The notes under the pieces were generated by a model, which had not been told where the DNA came from, made no database searches, and saw only the letters and a list, made by a program, of their open reading frames with translations. A program made the translations under genes and the position numbers. Positions 12,606 to 26,417 of a stretch of 64,000 nucleotides of DNA are shown piece after piece (the stretch's first letter is position 1; every line of letters starts with the position of its first letter). Origin of the DNA: Cavia porcellus (lineage: Eukaryota > Chordata > Mammalia > Rodentia > Caviidae); contig NW_026947500.1 in assembly GCF_034190915.1 (NCBI RefSeq), positions 22,194,501-22,258,500 on the forward strand, in the 5' to 3' direction.

Positions 12606-14800
12606 ACGCAGGTCTCAGTCTCACCCTCATCTCTACCCTCTACCTGCCGGACCCGTCCCTCAGCATGGGCAGGAGTTGGGTTACCATCTGCACGGAGCAT
12701 GGACTTGCGCCACACAGCTCCTATCTATTCCTCTGATGGCACCTGCAGCTGACACATGTACTCTCTGAATAAACAACGCCAGCCATCAGATGCCTATCTA
12801 ATGCTCTTTTTCAAAGGCATCCATATAAATAAATAGCTCTGGACATGGAAGTTCGAAGTTGAAAACCACAAAGCAAAAGTTCATTAAATAAACTGTTCCC
12901 CTGACTTCTGAAGGTGATCTTGTCCCTTTGTAGAGTGGAAAGCTCCATCTTTCACTCAGATTTCTTCGAGGCCAACTGCTGGCTTACCTGACCACACAAT
13001 AAAACTCATAATGCCTCTCACAGCTCTAGACTCTCTAGCAAATCTTGAATACCACTCTTAAGTCCCTGTGCCATCTAGGTATCTCCTTTCTTACTGAACC
13101 CCCTTTGCAGATCCTACTTTCAATGCAAAACAAACAACCATAAATTTGTTGCTAACAGAGGAAACAGGAAGGGGAAATGTCACTACTCCAAATATGGTCA
13201 AAACACACAGGAGGATAGTGGTGAATTTTACTGTTAAAAAATGTGCTTACCCTTCCATCACCAAGGGGCAGAATGGCCTTGGTTAGAGCGAGGCAGGGGC
13301 CAGGTTTGGGCAATCACTTAGATCCGTTCTTTTATCTACTCCTCCAGCCAGGAAAGCTGACTCCCAAGTGCTGAATGGGAGCTGGAGTGCTACCCTGCAC
13401 CTTCCTCAGGGTCCTGGTCACTGAGAGCTGAGGACTGCTTACACGGGCACACTCAGCTTTCCATCAGCAAATCTCAGGTGTGCTCCCTGGACCCTAATGG
13501 CCTTCTCCCCAGTTCCCATCTGTCCTTCAGAACTGGCCTCTCATGGAACACAATCCCCTCTGCTCCCACAAATGGAAATGATCGTTTTCTTCTGAACTCT
13601 AAAAAGTTAGTTTCTTATCACTTATTGCTTCTGTCTTGGGTTAGCTATTTGTACACACGGTTTTCCTAAAAGGTGATGGTGGGTGGAGGGTCTTAAGGAT
13701 CACAGCTGTGCTCCCCTCATTCCTGAGCCATCTGCAGTCCCACATGAAGAGTGGCTGTGCCTGCTGCCTTCACAGAGGGGAGACGGGAGGCGCTGGACCT
13801 TGGAGACTGATCTCAGACTCTTCCTCATTCGAAACTCAGCTTCTCATCTGGAGGGCTGACAGTTCTACTGTTGGGGCTTCACCTCTTTGTAAGTACAAAG
13901 GAGATCTTTCAGGAAGCAGAAACACTTTTTTATTTCATACCTGCTTGGGGTGTAGTCTTTGACTATTGCAAATGAGATTCAAATTCTATCTGGAAATCAG
14001 ATTTTAAAAGACAAAGAAGAAAGGACTCAGGGCTTTCATTTGGGGCCACTGAAGGCAGATATTCCCATCACATCATGGTGCCTTATGCTGTGAAGAGGTC
14101 AATATATTTGAACAGTGTCAAATCCAATAGCCCCCGTAATTCACACCTAGTGCAGACCTCCCACTACCTATCAGTCTCTGGGAGAATGAACCTTTCATAC
14201 GCTTATTTCCTCTTATGCTACTAGATGTGACATTGAATGTTTGTGGAGGAGATAATCAACATCATTTGGGTCAAAAAAAAAAATACACAAAGCATATTGT
14301 TCCATAGGGAAATAAAACAGTGAGGTCAGCTTGAGTGATTTTTTTTTTATTGGCCATTTTAAAGAGATTCACTACAAATGTGGAACTAGTAAAAACAAAA
14401 CAGAGAAATGGAGAAGAAGCTTTGGTATAAACTGAACCGTTTCCTTCCATATGTTAAACTCTTAACCCTCTTAATGCTACGACTGTTTTAGAGGCAGGGC
14501 TCATTAAGGTAAAACAGGTAACATGCGTGGACCCCATTCCACCATAACTGAGGTCCTTACAACAAGAGAGGAGAGGAGATCAGAGCTCTGCACACACATA
14601 AAGGCCACGAGACACAGTGGGAATGTGGCTGTCCATGAGCCACGGAGTCGGCCTCAGGAGAAACCACACCTGCCAGCATGTTGATTGGGAACTTGCAATC
14701 TTCAAAAGCGGGAGAAAAGGGGGAGAAAATCTCTATTGTTTAAGTCCCTTCTGTCATTTAAGCAGTTAATTATGACAGCCCTAAAAAAATATCATGAAGG

Positions 14801-14898
14801 TGTTACGGATGCAGCTCAGAGGTAGAGAGCTTGCCCACCAAGTGTGAGATCCTGAGTTCAATTCCCAGCACTGAAGGGAAAGAAAGAAAGGAGGGAGC
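14801..14898 (+). repeat. ID-type SINE with (GAAA) tail
   Basis: GTTACGGATGCAGCTCAGAGG, AGAGCTTGCCCACCAAGTGTG and GAGTTCAATTCCCAGCACTG, followed by GAAAGAAAGAAAGG, a degenerated A-tail. Confidence 0.88.
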
Positions 14899-15350
14899 AG
14901 AGGAGGGAGGGGAAATGAATATGAGCACTAAGCCCCAGTCCAAAACTAAAGAAGATTAAGCCAAAAATTGAGGTTTTAATAACCTTTCTCCTGGGTCTTG
15001 TGACTCAGCTGAGTCACGGAATGGTTTGAGGAGCTGTGCAGGCACGCTGAGCCCTGTGAGCAACGGTGTCAGCTCAGAACATTCTGGGTCCAGCAGAGGA
15101 AGGCCAGGGAACCCACTCAGGGCATCTTCGAGGATCCTGGACAAGATGTGTAGATACTTGGGAAAAGTGAGTTGAATTACCAGACACAAATGACAGCGAG
15201 GTAGGGCCTCAAGGATATACTACTGATGGCAACTGCTACTGTTGATACAAAAGAACCAAAGATCTCAGTACATATATTTTGGAAAATACACTTTCACTGA
15301 AATTTGCAAAATCAGGAGTGTTTTTTTGACTGACCATTAAACACAGAATT

Positions 15351-15450
15351 CTTCTTCTTTTTTTTTTTTTAAATTGGTACCAGGGATCAGACTCATGACT
15401 GCCTGCTTGCAAGGCAGGCGCTTATGCCGCTGAGCTAAATCCCCAGCCCC
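15351..15450 (-). mobile_element. Young ID-type SINE
   Basis: The minus strand reads GGGGCTGGGGATTTAGCTC...GCCTGCCTTGCAAGCAGGC...GGTACC plus an A-rich tail. It is flanked by AAACACAGAATTCTT-like repeats (around 15339-15353 and 15451-15465). Confidence 0.94.
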
Positions 15451-15659
15451 AAACACAGAATTTTTGAAACACACCCTTGAGACTAAGTATCTTGTTGGAC
15501 CTTACAATTATGATGCTACTATGATATAATGTGCTAGAGGATACCTACAAGTTACTCTCCTAAGCAACCCACTGCTTTTCTCTATACTAAAAGCATACTA
15601 TGGCTATAATAACATAAAACCTCTCTTTTATTTTACTTTATTTTATTTTATTTCATTTT

Positions 15660-15797
15660 TTTGTCTGTTTGAGACAAGGTTTTATTGTGCAGTTCAGGCT
15701 GGCCTTGAACTCACAGGCTGGGCTCAAATTCGCAGCGATCCTCCTGCCTCAGCCTCCCTAGTGCTGGGATTATAGGTGTGAGCCACCCTGCCAGGCT
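15660..15797 (-). repeat. B1 SINE
   Basis: On the plus strand: TTTGAGACAAGGTTTTATTG...CAGGCTGGCCTTGAACTC...CTCCTGCCTCAGCCTCC...GCTGGGATTATAGGTGTGAG, a reversed B1 with its internal duplication. A (TTTTA)n tract at 15620-15655 is the degenerated tail. Confidence 0.93.
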
Positions 15798-16064
15798 GAC
15801 ATAAAGCCTCTTGCATCATATCTTACCAAGTTTCCTCAATTGCACCATTTTCCTTATAAGACATTCATTTTCTATCACTGACTCATGTGGCCTTTGACAA
15901 AACTTGCAGGTGTTTATTTAGAAATAAATGTAATTTTCCCAAGAATAATATGCTATTGAAATTCTGGGATACAGGAGAAAATCTGGAAACTCAAGTTGAT
16001 TCCTGCCTACTTCTGGGATATTATGTGGCAGCCCAGAAATAATGATAATAATTATTATTATCTT

Positions 16065-16275
16065 GTCTGGGTATGGTAGAGAATACCTGCAACCTAAGCA
16101 GTCCAGAAGGCTGAGGCAGGAGGATTACAAGTTTGATTTTTGGCCTGGGTAATTTAGAAACTTAGCAAGACCATCTCTCAAAATAAAATAAACAAGGGCT
16201 GGAGATGTATCTCAGTGTGAAGGCTCTGGATTCTACCCTAGTACTACACAAAAAACAAAACAAAGCAACAACAAC
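16065..16275 (+). repeat. Composite B1-ID SINE (B4/MEN-like)
   Basis: The B1 part has CTGGGTATGGTAGAGAATACC, AGGCTGAGGCAGGAGGATTAC and AGCAAGACCATCTC, then AAAATAAAATAAAC. The ID part then reads AGGGCTGGAGATGTATCTCAG...CTCTGGATTCTACCC. The fused order matches the other composites here. Confidence 0.85.
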
Positions 16276-16753
16276 AATAAAAATTCTCTCTCCTCCTCAC
16301 CACTACACTGGTGCGGGGCTGCTGGGCGCTTCCTCCAAAGTGAGAGAGGTCTGGGAGGGTCATGAGAATCACCTCCACTGTGGCCCACATTCATGCTCCA
16401 CAAACAAGTCAACCAGGAGCTGGAACTGAGGGCTGAAGTGAGCCAGGGAATTAGTTCACACCCTCTGAGTGCCACCTGGGAACCCAGCACTCTGGCTCTT
16501 CCTGTGAGTTAAATCATCCATGTCATCACAGAGCACAAAAGCGTGTCTAGGACTGGACAAATCCACCTTTACTCACATTTCACAAAAATACAGATGACTT
16601 CCATCCTATCTATTCTGTGGGTGATGTTAAGGCAGTGCACTCTCAGACAGTCACCTGACCGATAGCTTTAGAGCAAATCTGTATCACAGGACCACACCCA
16701 GGCCACGTAAGTCATTTTAAATTTTAGTTGCCACGTTTAAAAACTGCAAAGCA

Positions 16754-16836
16754 GGGCTGGGCATGTAGCTGATCAAAGCAGCTCTTGCTTAGTACACCAA
16801 AGACTCTGGGTTTGACACCCAGCACTGTAAGAAGTA
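16754..16836 (+). repeat. Older ID-type SINE
   Basis: AGGGCTGGGCATGTAGCTGATC head, AGCTCTTGCTTAGTACACC middle and GGGTTTGACACCCAGCACTG end. Confidence 0.85.
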
Positions 16837-17779
16837 AGGGGTGAAAGTGATGCCATGTTTCACTGGGTACACACTAATCTCTTAGTGTCCCTGGGAAGTG
16901 GGTTCCACCATCACCCCCATAGCAATATCTGAGGATGCTCAAGTCATTTATATAAAATGCTGTAGTATTTGCTATCAGCTATGTACATCCTTATGAATAT
17001 GTTCAATTATCTCTGTACTGCTTATGCTACCTACTACAATATAAACACCATGTAAATAATTGTCATACTGAACTGTTTAGGTAATACTTACAAGGAAGAA
17101 AATCTGTATATGTGCAGTATAGGAACAATTTCTTTGTAAAACACAAATCTGGTCTACTACCAATTAAATGCGTTGATATGGAACTCCCTGGCACATAGCC
17201 TGCTATCTACACACTGGACTGCAATGAATCCAAAATTTATCATTTCAACACATTATCAAACAAAAATTAATGAATTTTTTATACCAAGTCTTCTAAATCA
17301 GAAATATGTTCACATACCATCTCAATTCACATGCTAAATTTTAATCAGAAATGTTTGGTTTGTGCTTGTACTTCACAAAACCTTAGTTTAAATTCATTCA
17401 CATTCTCAAGTTGTTTCAAACCACAGATCATGTGATTGTAAATATAAGCAAAGTCAATTATGATTAAAATTTCAGCTCCTTGGGTATGCCTTTCAAGTAC
17501 TTCACAGCTACACATAGCTACCAGCTACTGTACTAGACAGACCCTAAGCATCTATTATGTGCAACTGTCAAAACAAATAAGCATCACAGCAGATACTTCA
17601 GGATGAGTCAGACATAACATCTGTTTCTGGGTGTGACGGGCAAAGCACAGTATGAGGCACAAATACAACTAGCAATATCTATGAAGATTTTCATGCATGT
17701 TAAATACAGAGAAAGAAAAACACTCCAAGAAGAAAATAGAAAAAGGAAGACAGGTAGTGTGGGTCACAAATAGTAGTTA

Positions 17780-17943
17780 TCGCCAGGTGCAGTGCCATAT
17801 GCCTGTGATCCAGCACTCAAGAGGCTGAGGCAGGGGAATCAGCAAGTTTGAGACCAGCCTCGGCCACAAAGTGAGCTCAAGGCCAGCCTGAACTGCATAG
17901 GGAGACTGTCTCAAAAAGATCAAAAAAAAAAAAAAAAAAAAAA
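17780..17943 (-). mobile_element. B1 SINE body (sense direction is plus); complementary frame is spurious
   Basis: Read in the plus direction the B1 is CGCCAGGTGCAGTGCCATATG...GAGGCTGAGGCAGGGG...CTCAAGGCCAGCCTGAACTGC...AGACTGTCTC plus A22. The sense strand of the SINE is therefore plus; the strand field is minus only because a long complementary reading frame covers it. It is flanked by AGTAGTTA (17772-17779 and 17944-17951). Confidence 0.8.
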
Positions 17944-19010
17944 AGTAGTTAAAGCATGGCATGTGCCTGGAAGGTGGGAAATAAGGTTTTTTAAAGTAAC
18001 TGTAGGCACTACTGTGGATAGCAGCAATTAGCAGACTGAAGAATATTCTAAGTGCACTGACAATGCACTCAGAAGCCTGAAAATGCTGCCAGTGAGAGGA
18101 TGCATCTGAATTGTGCTCTAGAAGGATTCCTTTGGCAATGACGTGAGTGATGGACTGCAGACGAGAGGTTTTGTGGCTAGCAGACTGCTCAGCCACTAGC
18201 TAGGCTGATGGAAATACAATGGGGAAAAGGGTGGGGGCGGTGCTAGGGAAGGAAACAAAATCAGAAATTTGATTAAATATGTACATGACATCCTTAGTAT
18301 GTGGCAATTTTAGGAAGAAGCCAAAGAAAGCTAGGATGAGTCAGTTCTATAGTGATTAAAATGACGCGTACTAAAGAAAGGATGGATGTGAAAAAGCTGT
18401 CTCTGGTGTATTTGCATAGAAATGTTCTAAAAGAAGATTGAAATATATGTGCATACGGGTTGGGGACTTTGGCTAGACAGGAAAAGAAGTAAAAAACATT
18501 TATAGAGCTGACAGATTAACAGAAAGACAACTGTCTTAAAAGTGATGTACCATTGGCTTTCTGTACCCACAGATTCAACTGACTGGATGAAAACGATTTT
18601 TAGAAATAATTAAATCTATTCTGAATGTGTACAGTTTTTCTTGTCATTATCCCCCACATAGTACATATAACAGCCACTTACACAGAATTTACAGATCTAC
18701 ATAAGTGGCTACTTCCATAGCAACACAGCATGTTAGGTATTGTAAGGGATGTAGAAAGGTGTAGAAAGGCAGGGGAGGCTACGCGCGGGTTACATGCCAA
18801 CACCACACCGCTTCATACGAGGAGCCTGAGCACTGGAGGTTCGCAGAAGGCCCTGGCCCCACCCCTGTGGCCATCAAGGGATGACCCTGTGCTACTGCAA
18901 CTGGAGGAGGTAGAGGCTGACAAAGTTCCCTTACAGTATTATTCCTTAGGAAGCGAGGCCGCTGCTCTTGAAGTATCCTAAGGGATACAGGAAACTGCCC
19001 CAATTACATT

Positions 19011-19117
19011 TTTTTTTTTTTTTTGTCTTTTTCCTTTTTATCGGTACCGGGGATCGAACTCACGACTGCCTGCTTGCAAGGCAGGTGCTTATGCCGCTGA
19101 GCTAAATCCCCAGCCCC
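19011..19117 (-). mobile_element. Young ID-type SINE
   Basis: The minus strand carries GGGGCTGGGGATTTAGCTC...GAGTTCGATCCCCGGTACCG then ATAAAAAGGAAAAAGAC and an A-run. It is flanked by CAATTACATT (19001-19010) and CAAATACATT (19118-19127). Confidence 0.95.
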
Positions 19118-22100
19118 CAAATACATTCTTAATAAAATGTTGATAAAATTCCAACTGTATTTAAAGAGGACAGGTGGCTGCGCGCTGTACTGGACAACAA
19201 ACGGGTGGGAGGGCTCACGCCACGCTGGGAGCTGGTGGGTCACCCCTAGGAGTAAGGCTGAAAGGGCCAGGGCTTTCATGTTTTATATTTTGCTATTATT
19301 TGAACTTGCTACAGAGGGCATATTATTTTTACTTCTTCTAAAAAGGAAGAGAAAGGAAAGGATGCAATATGTATTTAGGCACTCAGAATAAAGACTGAAA
19401 GGATATATATCAAAAAAAGTCTCTGGGCCATATTTGTTTTCTTATTTGAAAGCCTTTTTATATTTTAAAGTAAATCTATAATATTTCCATAATCAGAAAA
19501 ATATCATAAAGGAAAATAATCTATAACTCCAAAGGTACGACCAATTTTAAATTTCATTGTGGGGCTAAAATTATAGGGAAAGACGTTCTTTAAAAAGATT
19601 GGATCCAATTTCTTTTGCTTTTATGGGGTTCGTGCTTACTTCTGTTGGTGCTGAAGCTATTTCCACTTTTTTTTTTATGATTTCCATTCATTGTAGCCAA
19701 AAAGGAAAATCGAGGCCAACCACAAGGCAAGCCTTGCTGCAGGAAGACAAAAAGCCTCTGTAACCTGTGGAATGAAAACTTCACCACTAGAACGTGACTC
19801 TTTTGTGACTTCAATTGCTGGTGGACAGAAATTCTGAAGGAGAACAAAGAACACGAGAGGGATTTCAGTGCTGGGTTGTCATTCCAGGGCTGGCAGGCTT
19901 GTAACCTTACACCACGATGATGGGAACAAAGAACAAGGTGTCCCATTCACTGAGTCTCCTCAACCAGAGGGTCTCAGGCCCTTGCCCAGCCTTTCATTGG
20001 AGTGGAAAAGAAAAGAGACTTCCAAGGAGCGTGAAAGGGGCTAAGAGCGGGTAAATCACCAGCAGCCATCTACACAGTGGCAAAAAACGGGTGGAAGAGA
20101 TGAAAAGACGCCGTGTGACCATTCACCAATGGCACCCTGAGCACTAAATCAGGGTCTTTTTCTGTCTGATGCAGTTGTTTTTGCTGAACAGTTAGGCATG
20201 CAAAGAAATACCAGTTGGGTCTTAAAGACAATTTATAGCCGGTTAGGCTCACTGCACCTGGCTGTTTTGACAGCAGGTTTTGTCAGTTTATAAGAGGGGG
20301 ATCTTGCCTATGCCATAAGTTGTCACTAATGCAACTAGACTTTTGGGAGGGCAAATGTACAGCTCAGAGGCAAATCTCTCCCTTCCATACACTCTTGCCC
20401 CTTTCAGAAAAGGGGGGAAACAAAGCCTCTACTGGGTCAAAACCTCTCCCTTTAGCATGACAGAGCCTGCTCATAGTAAGAGTCAGCTCCAGCCCTCCCC
20501 CCCCCCACCACCAGGCCCCAGCCCAGCGGGTTCACCTGCTTCTGGGCACGCAGTTAAGGACTCTTTCTTTTCCCTTCCCTCTGGCCTAATTGCTGCAGAG
20601 AACAGCCTTGTTCCAAGCCAGGAAATTTGGGATCTAGGTCTCTGGGCTCCCTCCTCTTTCCAGCTCCCAGGCCACACCAAGAATGTGTGGCAGCCTCCCA
20701 AAGGCCCAGCTTAGGGACCCGGCACAAAGGGCCTCAGAGAAGCACCCCACCTGTCCCCAGGAAAACACCAAGGGTAAGGCCTGGCTGTTCACCACCAGAC
20801 AGACCGTAACTTATTCTCCCTGGACTTTGCTACTTGGTGAGTGGTCTGGCTTGGAAGTCATCTTCAAGAAACCACCGGGCCTCATAACGTGTACGAGTTC
20901 ACAGCACCGCCTCGCAAGGGAAGTGCTGCCCAGGTTTGTTTTGGTTTTTAATTTTTTCTTCCTCCCAGAAGGATTGGGCCAAACAAATCACATCTCACAG
21001 GTGACATGCATTCCTCAGCGGCAGGCAAATCGTCCTTTTAGAAGAAAGAGCTAATGGTAGCTCCAGGCAGACATTTTCCCTCCCGTGTGGTGAGAAAAAC
21101 AAAGACATGAGCAGAGGGAGGAAAGGTAAAGAACAGCCCTCCTGTTCCTTCATTTCATGGGTCACAGACGTTCACTGACACTCAGACACTCCCAAGGGGA
21201 AGCTCAAGTAACCAGTCATGAAACCAGAAACCAGCAGGCTTGGGGCTGCTGGCTGAGCTCCCGCAGGACTCTCCTGACCATGGAGGTCCACTCCAGCCGC
21301 TGAGGCCCGCTGCCCTGGAGGCCACCCTTGGACCTCCCAGTCCCAGACTCATGCCAGGGTGAGCATCTGGGAGGCTGAGGGGCCTGAGCTGCCCAGGAGG
21401 CTCTGAGAGGAGCAGAACCTGGGTTAAAAGGCGGTGGGGAGGGGAGTCTGGGTCAGGCAATTCCCATGGGTGGGCCCAGGGCTGGCCAGCAGACATTTCT
21501 ACTCAGAGTCATCATAGGTAAAAAAGGAAGAGGAGAACAAAATCTTGAGGAGGGAGTGTAGGACCTTAAGACAGAAAAGTGGCTCTAACTGGGTCATCTA
21601 GGAAGAGACGCCGGCCTGAAACCTCAGCGGGGACAGGTGAGAGGCACCTGGGAAAATAGAGGGCAGAAGCCACTGAACCATGGGTCGGACAAAAGCTCAG
21701 CAAACCAGATCACCTGTTTGTTTGGATACATCCAAAGAGCAGAGCTGAGGCCAGCTGCTCAAACACCAGGGCACTGAGCAGTTGCCTGGTGACTCCAGCC
21801 AAAACACACACACTGCTTTACAAGTGCTCATTGGACACACATGTTCACCCATGTACCACGGTCACTTCAGACCGGGGCCACAGGCTCACCCCGTGACGGA
21901 CAGGCTGCAACAGGGCGGGGAACCTGGCATCTTCCTGATGTGTAGATAGATCCAGCTTGGGAAAGTCACCCCCTTTACATACAGACACAGATTAGAAAGT
22001 TCCTGTCACAATTGACAGGCTGAACAGCAAGCTTGACTTTGGCCACCAACCCCCCTAAAGCAGGCACCCTGAGTGTACCTTTGGGATTCCGGAGCTCTCA

Positions 22101-23162
22101 AGCCAGTCTTGGAAGATGTTTTCAACAGACAGCTCCAGCCTTTAGAAATAAAACAACCAAAAGCAAAGGATTAGAAAGTTACAGAGTGCTGAAGAGAACA
22201 CTCCTCTATCACTGCTCAGGAGCTTCACAGCACCAGCCATCAGAGAAGAGCAGTGGTCTGGGGCAGGAGCAGTGGGTTAAAGTGATGGAAGTGATGGAAG
22301 GGCCCTGTCAGAGGAACAGGGCTTCTCTTCATCTATCTCTGCACACTGAGATCAGAGTCGCAGGAACACTGGGATAGGTGGCTCTAATGCTCTGAAAGGA
22401 ACTCTGGGGTGGGAAAGTTAATTCAAGGGGAATAAGACATTTCCACATCAGCACGCTGCTTCCTGGATGGCGGAAGAGCTGAGCGGCACCTGAGCACTGC
22501 AGTGTTTAATGCAGCAATGTGAAAGGTGAACTTTAAAGTAACGATGGGCTGCAACGTGCAAAAAGAAGACACATCGCTGTCAGACTACAGAGAGGCTCTG
22601 GCGCAGGAAAGAGCCTGGCTTCTTCCACTCTTTGTGCTGAAGCAAGCCCACGCCAACCTGCCTGACATGCAGCACTGTGCTGTGATTGCTTGATACGTTA
22701 GCTGAAGCTATTTTGCTCTCCTACTCTGACGGGTTGCCTACTCCTTAAAATGATGAAGTAGCCAACATCTTCAGGGTCCACAGACCTTAGGTTGCATCTT
22801 CTTGTCTTCCTTGGCTAATGCAGTTCAATGCAAAACCGTTCCCTTCCACAGCCTTCCAGTTACTTCCTGCTCTCCTCCTGCCTGCATTTACAGTGAGGCT
22901 CCTGGACTCCTCCCAGGCGAGGCCAGGCCTCCTTCCCGTGCCTAACATCCATCTGCTCCCAGTCCTCTTTGTCACAGCATCCGTTGCAGTTTGCATCAGT
23001 GAGTTATTTGATTGCTTCAATCTTAGTGTCTCCTCGTGACATCTAATACCATTACTTACAACAGTTTCCAGTATACAAGAGCACACAGACATTTTATGTG
23101 TGAATGAATAAAATACCTTTCACTGTAGTCACAATAAAAATACTCCTTTTTATATCCAGAGA

Positions 23163-23253
23163 TTTTTTTTTTTTTATCGGTACCGGAGATCAAACTCACG
23201 ACCCCCTGCTTGCAAGGCAGGTGCTTATGCCGTGGAGCTAAATCCCCAGCCCC
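23163..23253 (-). mobile_element. Young ID-type SINE
   Basis: The minus strand reads GGGGCTGGGGATTTAGCTCC, CTGCCTTGCAAGCAGGGGG, and GGTACCGATA plus an A-tail. A repeat CTCCTTTTTA occurs near both ends (23143-23152 and 23254-23263). Confidence 0.94.
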
Positions 23254-24409
23254 CTCCTTTTTAAAATAATATTCACCTCTCCCAAAAAGATAGTTCCAAG
23301 TTGTTAAGCTCTGGATCTTTTTCAAATGTTTCGGTAAATATACGTTATGTATGTCTACCCACAACTCCTTCCTTCTGCAAGCATGGAAGAAGCTATGGGG
23401 AGAGCGCTATCTGCAGTGTCCCTGCCCTGCAAGGCCAGGCACCTCCCTAATGGGCATTACAGGCAGTGCTGTAGGAGGAAGGCAGGGAGGGGCCGCAAGG
23501 AGAGAGGCCACCTGAATTCCTCCTCTTGTCACAGGCACACCTTTTTTTCCTCAGCTGGACAAAAGCAACGGTGGTACAAGGAGGCAACTGTTCAAAACAG
23601 AAAAATACACCCAGGGAAAGAAAGTTATGCAGACAAGGGTGTCCAGGTCCATAGTGTCACAGGCAGCTGAGTTAGACAGAAATATTACAGGCAGGCAGAC
23701 AGGGTTGGGCTCTCAAAGGATAAAGAACCAGTGCAGAAGTCCTTGGAGGAGACCCATAGCTCCCACTGTGGGCCAGATCTCAAGACAAAGACAAAACAAA
23801 TGCAGCCACAGTAAACACTGGGGATTCTAAATAGGTATCAATCACCTTGAGGAAGCCAGGAGCCATTAACCCAACCCCTTCCCAGCAAAGACCCTATTCT
23901 ATATTCCTGTCCCCTTGCTACATGACTCGTTTCCCCATTGGCTCACAATTTCATCAATTTTACCTAAGCAATTACACTTGTAATGTTATTGGTTGACCAT
24001 AATTCTGTCCTACCTCATGCCCGCCTGCCTTGTGGGTCATTTTTTCTTTCTCTTGATAAATACATTCTGATCTTAACCTCCATTGTTCCTAAAGTTCCTT
24101 CTTCCATTTTAAAGAACATGTCGTACCAGACATCTAGTAGGCTGAGAGTTTCTTTCCCCTATATCAATAGGAACAATCAGGTCCCTCTGCCAGACTAAAG
24201 GAGGGAAAAAGGGGAGGCACAAGAGGGCAGAGGGGTGACAATGACCTCCCTCGGTCCTCCAGAATCACTGAAATTCCCTGGATGTGGCACCGCCACCAGG
24301 CCTTTCTACTATATGTCACTTAACAGTGCCAATGGGTACCAGTGGCCACTCTCCCTGCCAGCTGGGTGTGGAAATATGTGCTCATGAGTACGTGGATGTA
24401 TGCACATGT

Positions 24410-24421
24410 GGGGGGGGGGGG
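24410..24421. repeat. G12 homopolymer
   Basis: Twelve consecutive G after CACATGT. It is the only long G-run in the window. Confidence 0.95.
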
Positions 24422-24736
24422 TTAAGAGCCAAGGAGAGTTGACTGACTTTGGAAAGGGCTTGGAAATATGCTGGCTTGACATAATCAATCTGCAGGAAGG
24501 GAAAGTGGGACTGACTGGCCACTTAGCAAGCAGCACACTGAAGAAGCTCAGGGAAGAGAAGATGCCCTCGCCTCAGATCAGGGTAGGCAAGATAGATACA
24601 CACCAGAACCCTCCAGGCTGGGCGAAGCAAGGGGCAGGGGACAAGAGCCCTCCATCCAAGGCAGTGTCCTCCCAGGGCGCATGTGCAGGACAAGGCGGGC
24701 AGTGTGCGTCTGTTTCTAACAAGAACAGGCCTTCCA

Positions 24737-25240
24737 AATGGACTACTACTCGACAATAAAGAATGACAAATTTGAAACATTTGTAAGAAAATGGAGGCGC
24801 CTGGAAAATATAATGTTGAGTGAAATAAACCAGACACACCAGCTTAAATACCACATGGTATCTCTCATTAGAGGCAGAGTACAAAGAATAATGAAGGGTG
24901 GATGGAAGGGGAATAGGAGATGGATCTTGGAATAGGGAAGAGGTCCAAGGGAGCAAGGGCGAGGGGTGAAGAGGAGGGGAAGGGGAAATAAGCAGAATAA
25001 AGATGCACCATGTGCAGGAACTTTGTAAACATTATACGTCTTAGCATGAGCTAACAGTTGATTAACAGTATCAACAAGAAAGAAAATAGAAATGGGGAAT
25101 TAGAGGAGGAGGGAAGGAGTGGGGAGGGAAAGCGATAGGAAATGAGCTATAGTATGTGCACGCACCACTCCCCAAGATGACCATAAACATGATGTACTGC
25201 AAACATACACTAATAAAACTTTACAAGTGAGAAAAAGGAT
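24737..25240 (+). mobile_element. 5'-truncated L1 3' end (about 500 bp)
   Basis: Carries the L1 3' block GACTACTACTCGACAATAAAG followed by GTTGAGTGAAATAAACCAGAC and a purine-rich 3' UTR with G-runs (24880-25000, 25080-25140). It ends CATACACTAATAAAACTTTAC. A 10-bp duplication, AGGCCTTCCA (24727-24736 and 25241-25250), flanks it. It belongs to the same broad L1 type as the 31-36 kb copy. Confidence 0.9.
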
Positions 25241-26417
25241 AGGCCTTCCACGGAGCAGTCTTGCTTTTTATGTAAATTTAAAACTCAGTCTTACACTAGA
25301 AAACAAAACAAAATCAAGTTTCCCTGGGTAGGAACCTGTCTCTCTGGAGAGGGACACACCTGTGCCTGCAGCTCTGTGGCAAAACTTCTGCCACTTATTT
25401 TTCTAGAAAGGCCTACTTCTGGACTGAAGTTTGCTGCACATGGTCTCTTTAACACCTCCACAGTGTAAGAAGAAGACGCAGCACCCAGAAAAGGCTTAGA
25501 AAGCGCACCAGTGATGATCAAAGGGGCAGGCACACTGCATTCATGAGTGAGGTCAAGGAAACCGGATTAAATGTCCTGAAAAAAGACGGCTGAGGAATGA
25601 CTTAATTGCCATTTTTGAGATGGTGAACAGCTGTTGTGCATCACCGTGGAGTAGTGAATGAGGACACGGACATAAATCTCTTCGGGGAATTTTCACTTAA
25701 AGATGCTTCTCCAAGTGGCATGGGAGAAGGGCTGAGGAGTGGAGCCCTGGAATGCTACTCACTGAGGTCCAAAGTCCTCATCAGAGAAGGCTGAAGAACA
25801 GGCACACATCTTTATCCCTGTGGTAAGCATCCAGCCAACACCTCCTCAGCCCAGCTCGAAAAAAACTGCCAGGCTGTGAGCTCCAGGGAGTGACTCTGAA
25901 GGACGGCACAGACAGAGCAAGTGGTGTCTGCAGGGGCAAGGACCCCATGGGGGTGGGACATGAGGAGAGGATGGCAAGGGGCTCAGAGACAGATTCTGGG
26001 AGGAGGCGGAAGGACGCTGTGGAGTAAGATGCTGCCCTCCCACACCCTCGGGCCCGATGGGCAGAGTGGCATGCAGAGCAGGGAAGGAGCGCGGGGGACC
26101 TCAGGGCTGTGTCCTTCAGAGGATGATAGAAGCAGGAGTGGCTGGAAGCAATGAGAAGAGGCCCACTAGACGTGGAGGGCCAGGGGATGGTGTGTGACCT
26201 CAATCTCTGCAGGGTGACTTTCCATAGAAAGTATATGACTGCACACAATTGGCCTGTGTCCATCTGTGGCCAACTCTAAGGTTTTGTTTCTTGTTAACTA
26301 TGAAGGCAAATTCTGCTTTTCCATAGGTAGCATTTGCAAATACTACTGTATTATGCAGTGACATGAAAAACAAAACAAAAACTCCTTCATTTACTGCCAA
26401 GTAAAGGCATCTAAATG

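Noticed and set aside
21182..21496. Pro/Gly/Ser-rich minus frame in a GC-richer patch, considered as an exon
   Set aside because: No matching splice sites in frame and no agreement with the remaining AOPEP C-terminal motifs.
25781..26263. 160-codon minus frame, the longest in the window
   Set aside because: Low-complexity Ser/Pro-rich translation without splice sites or homology that I can recognise.
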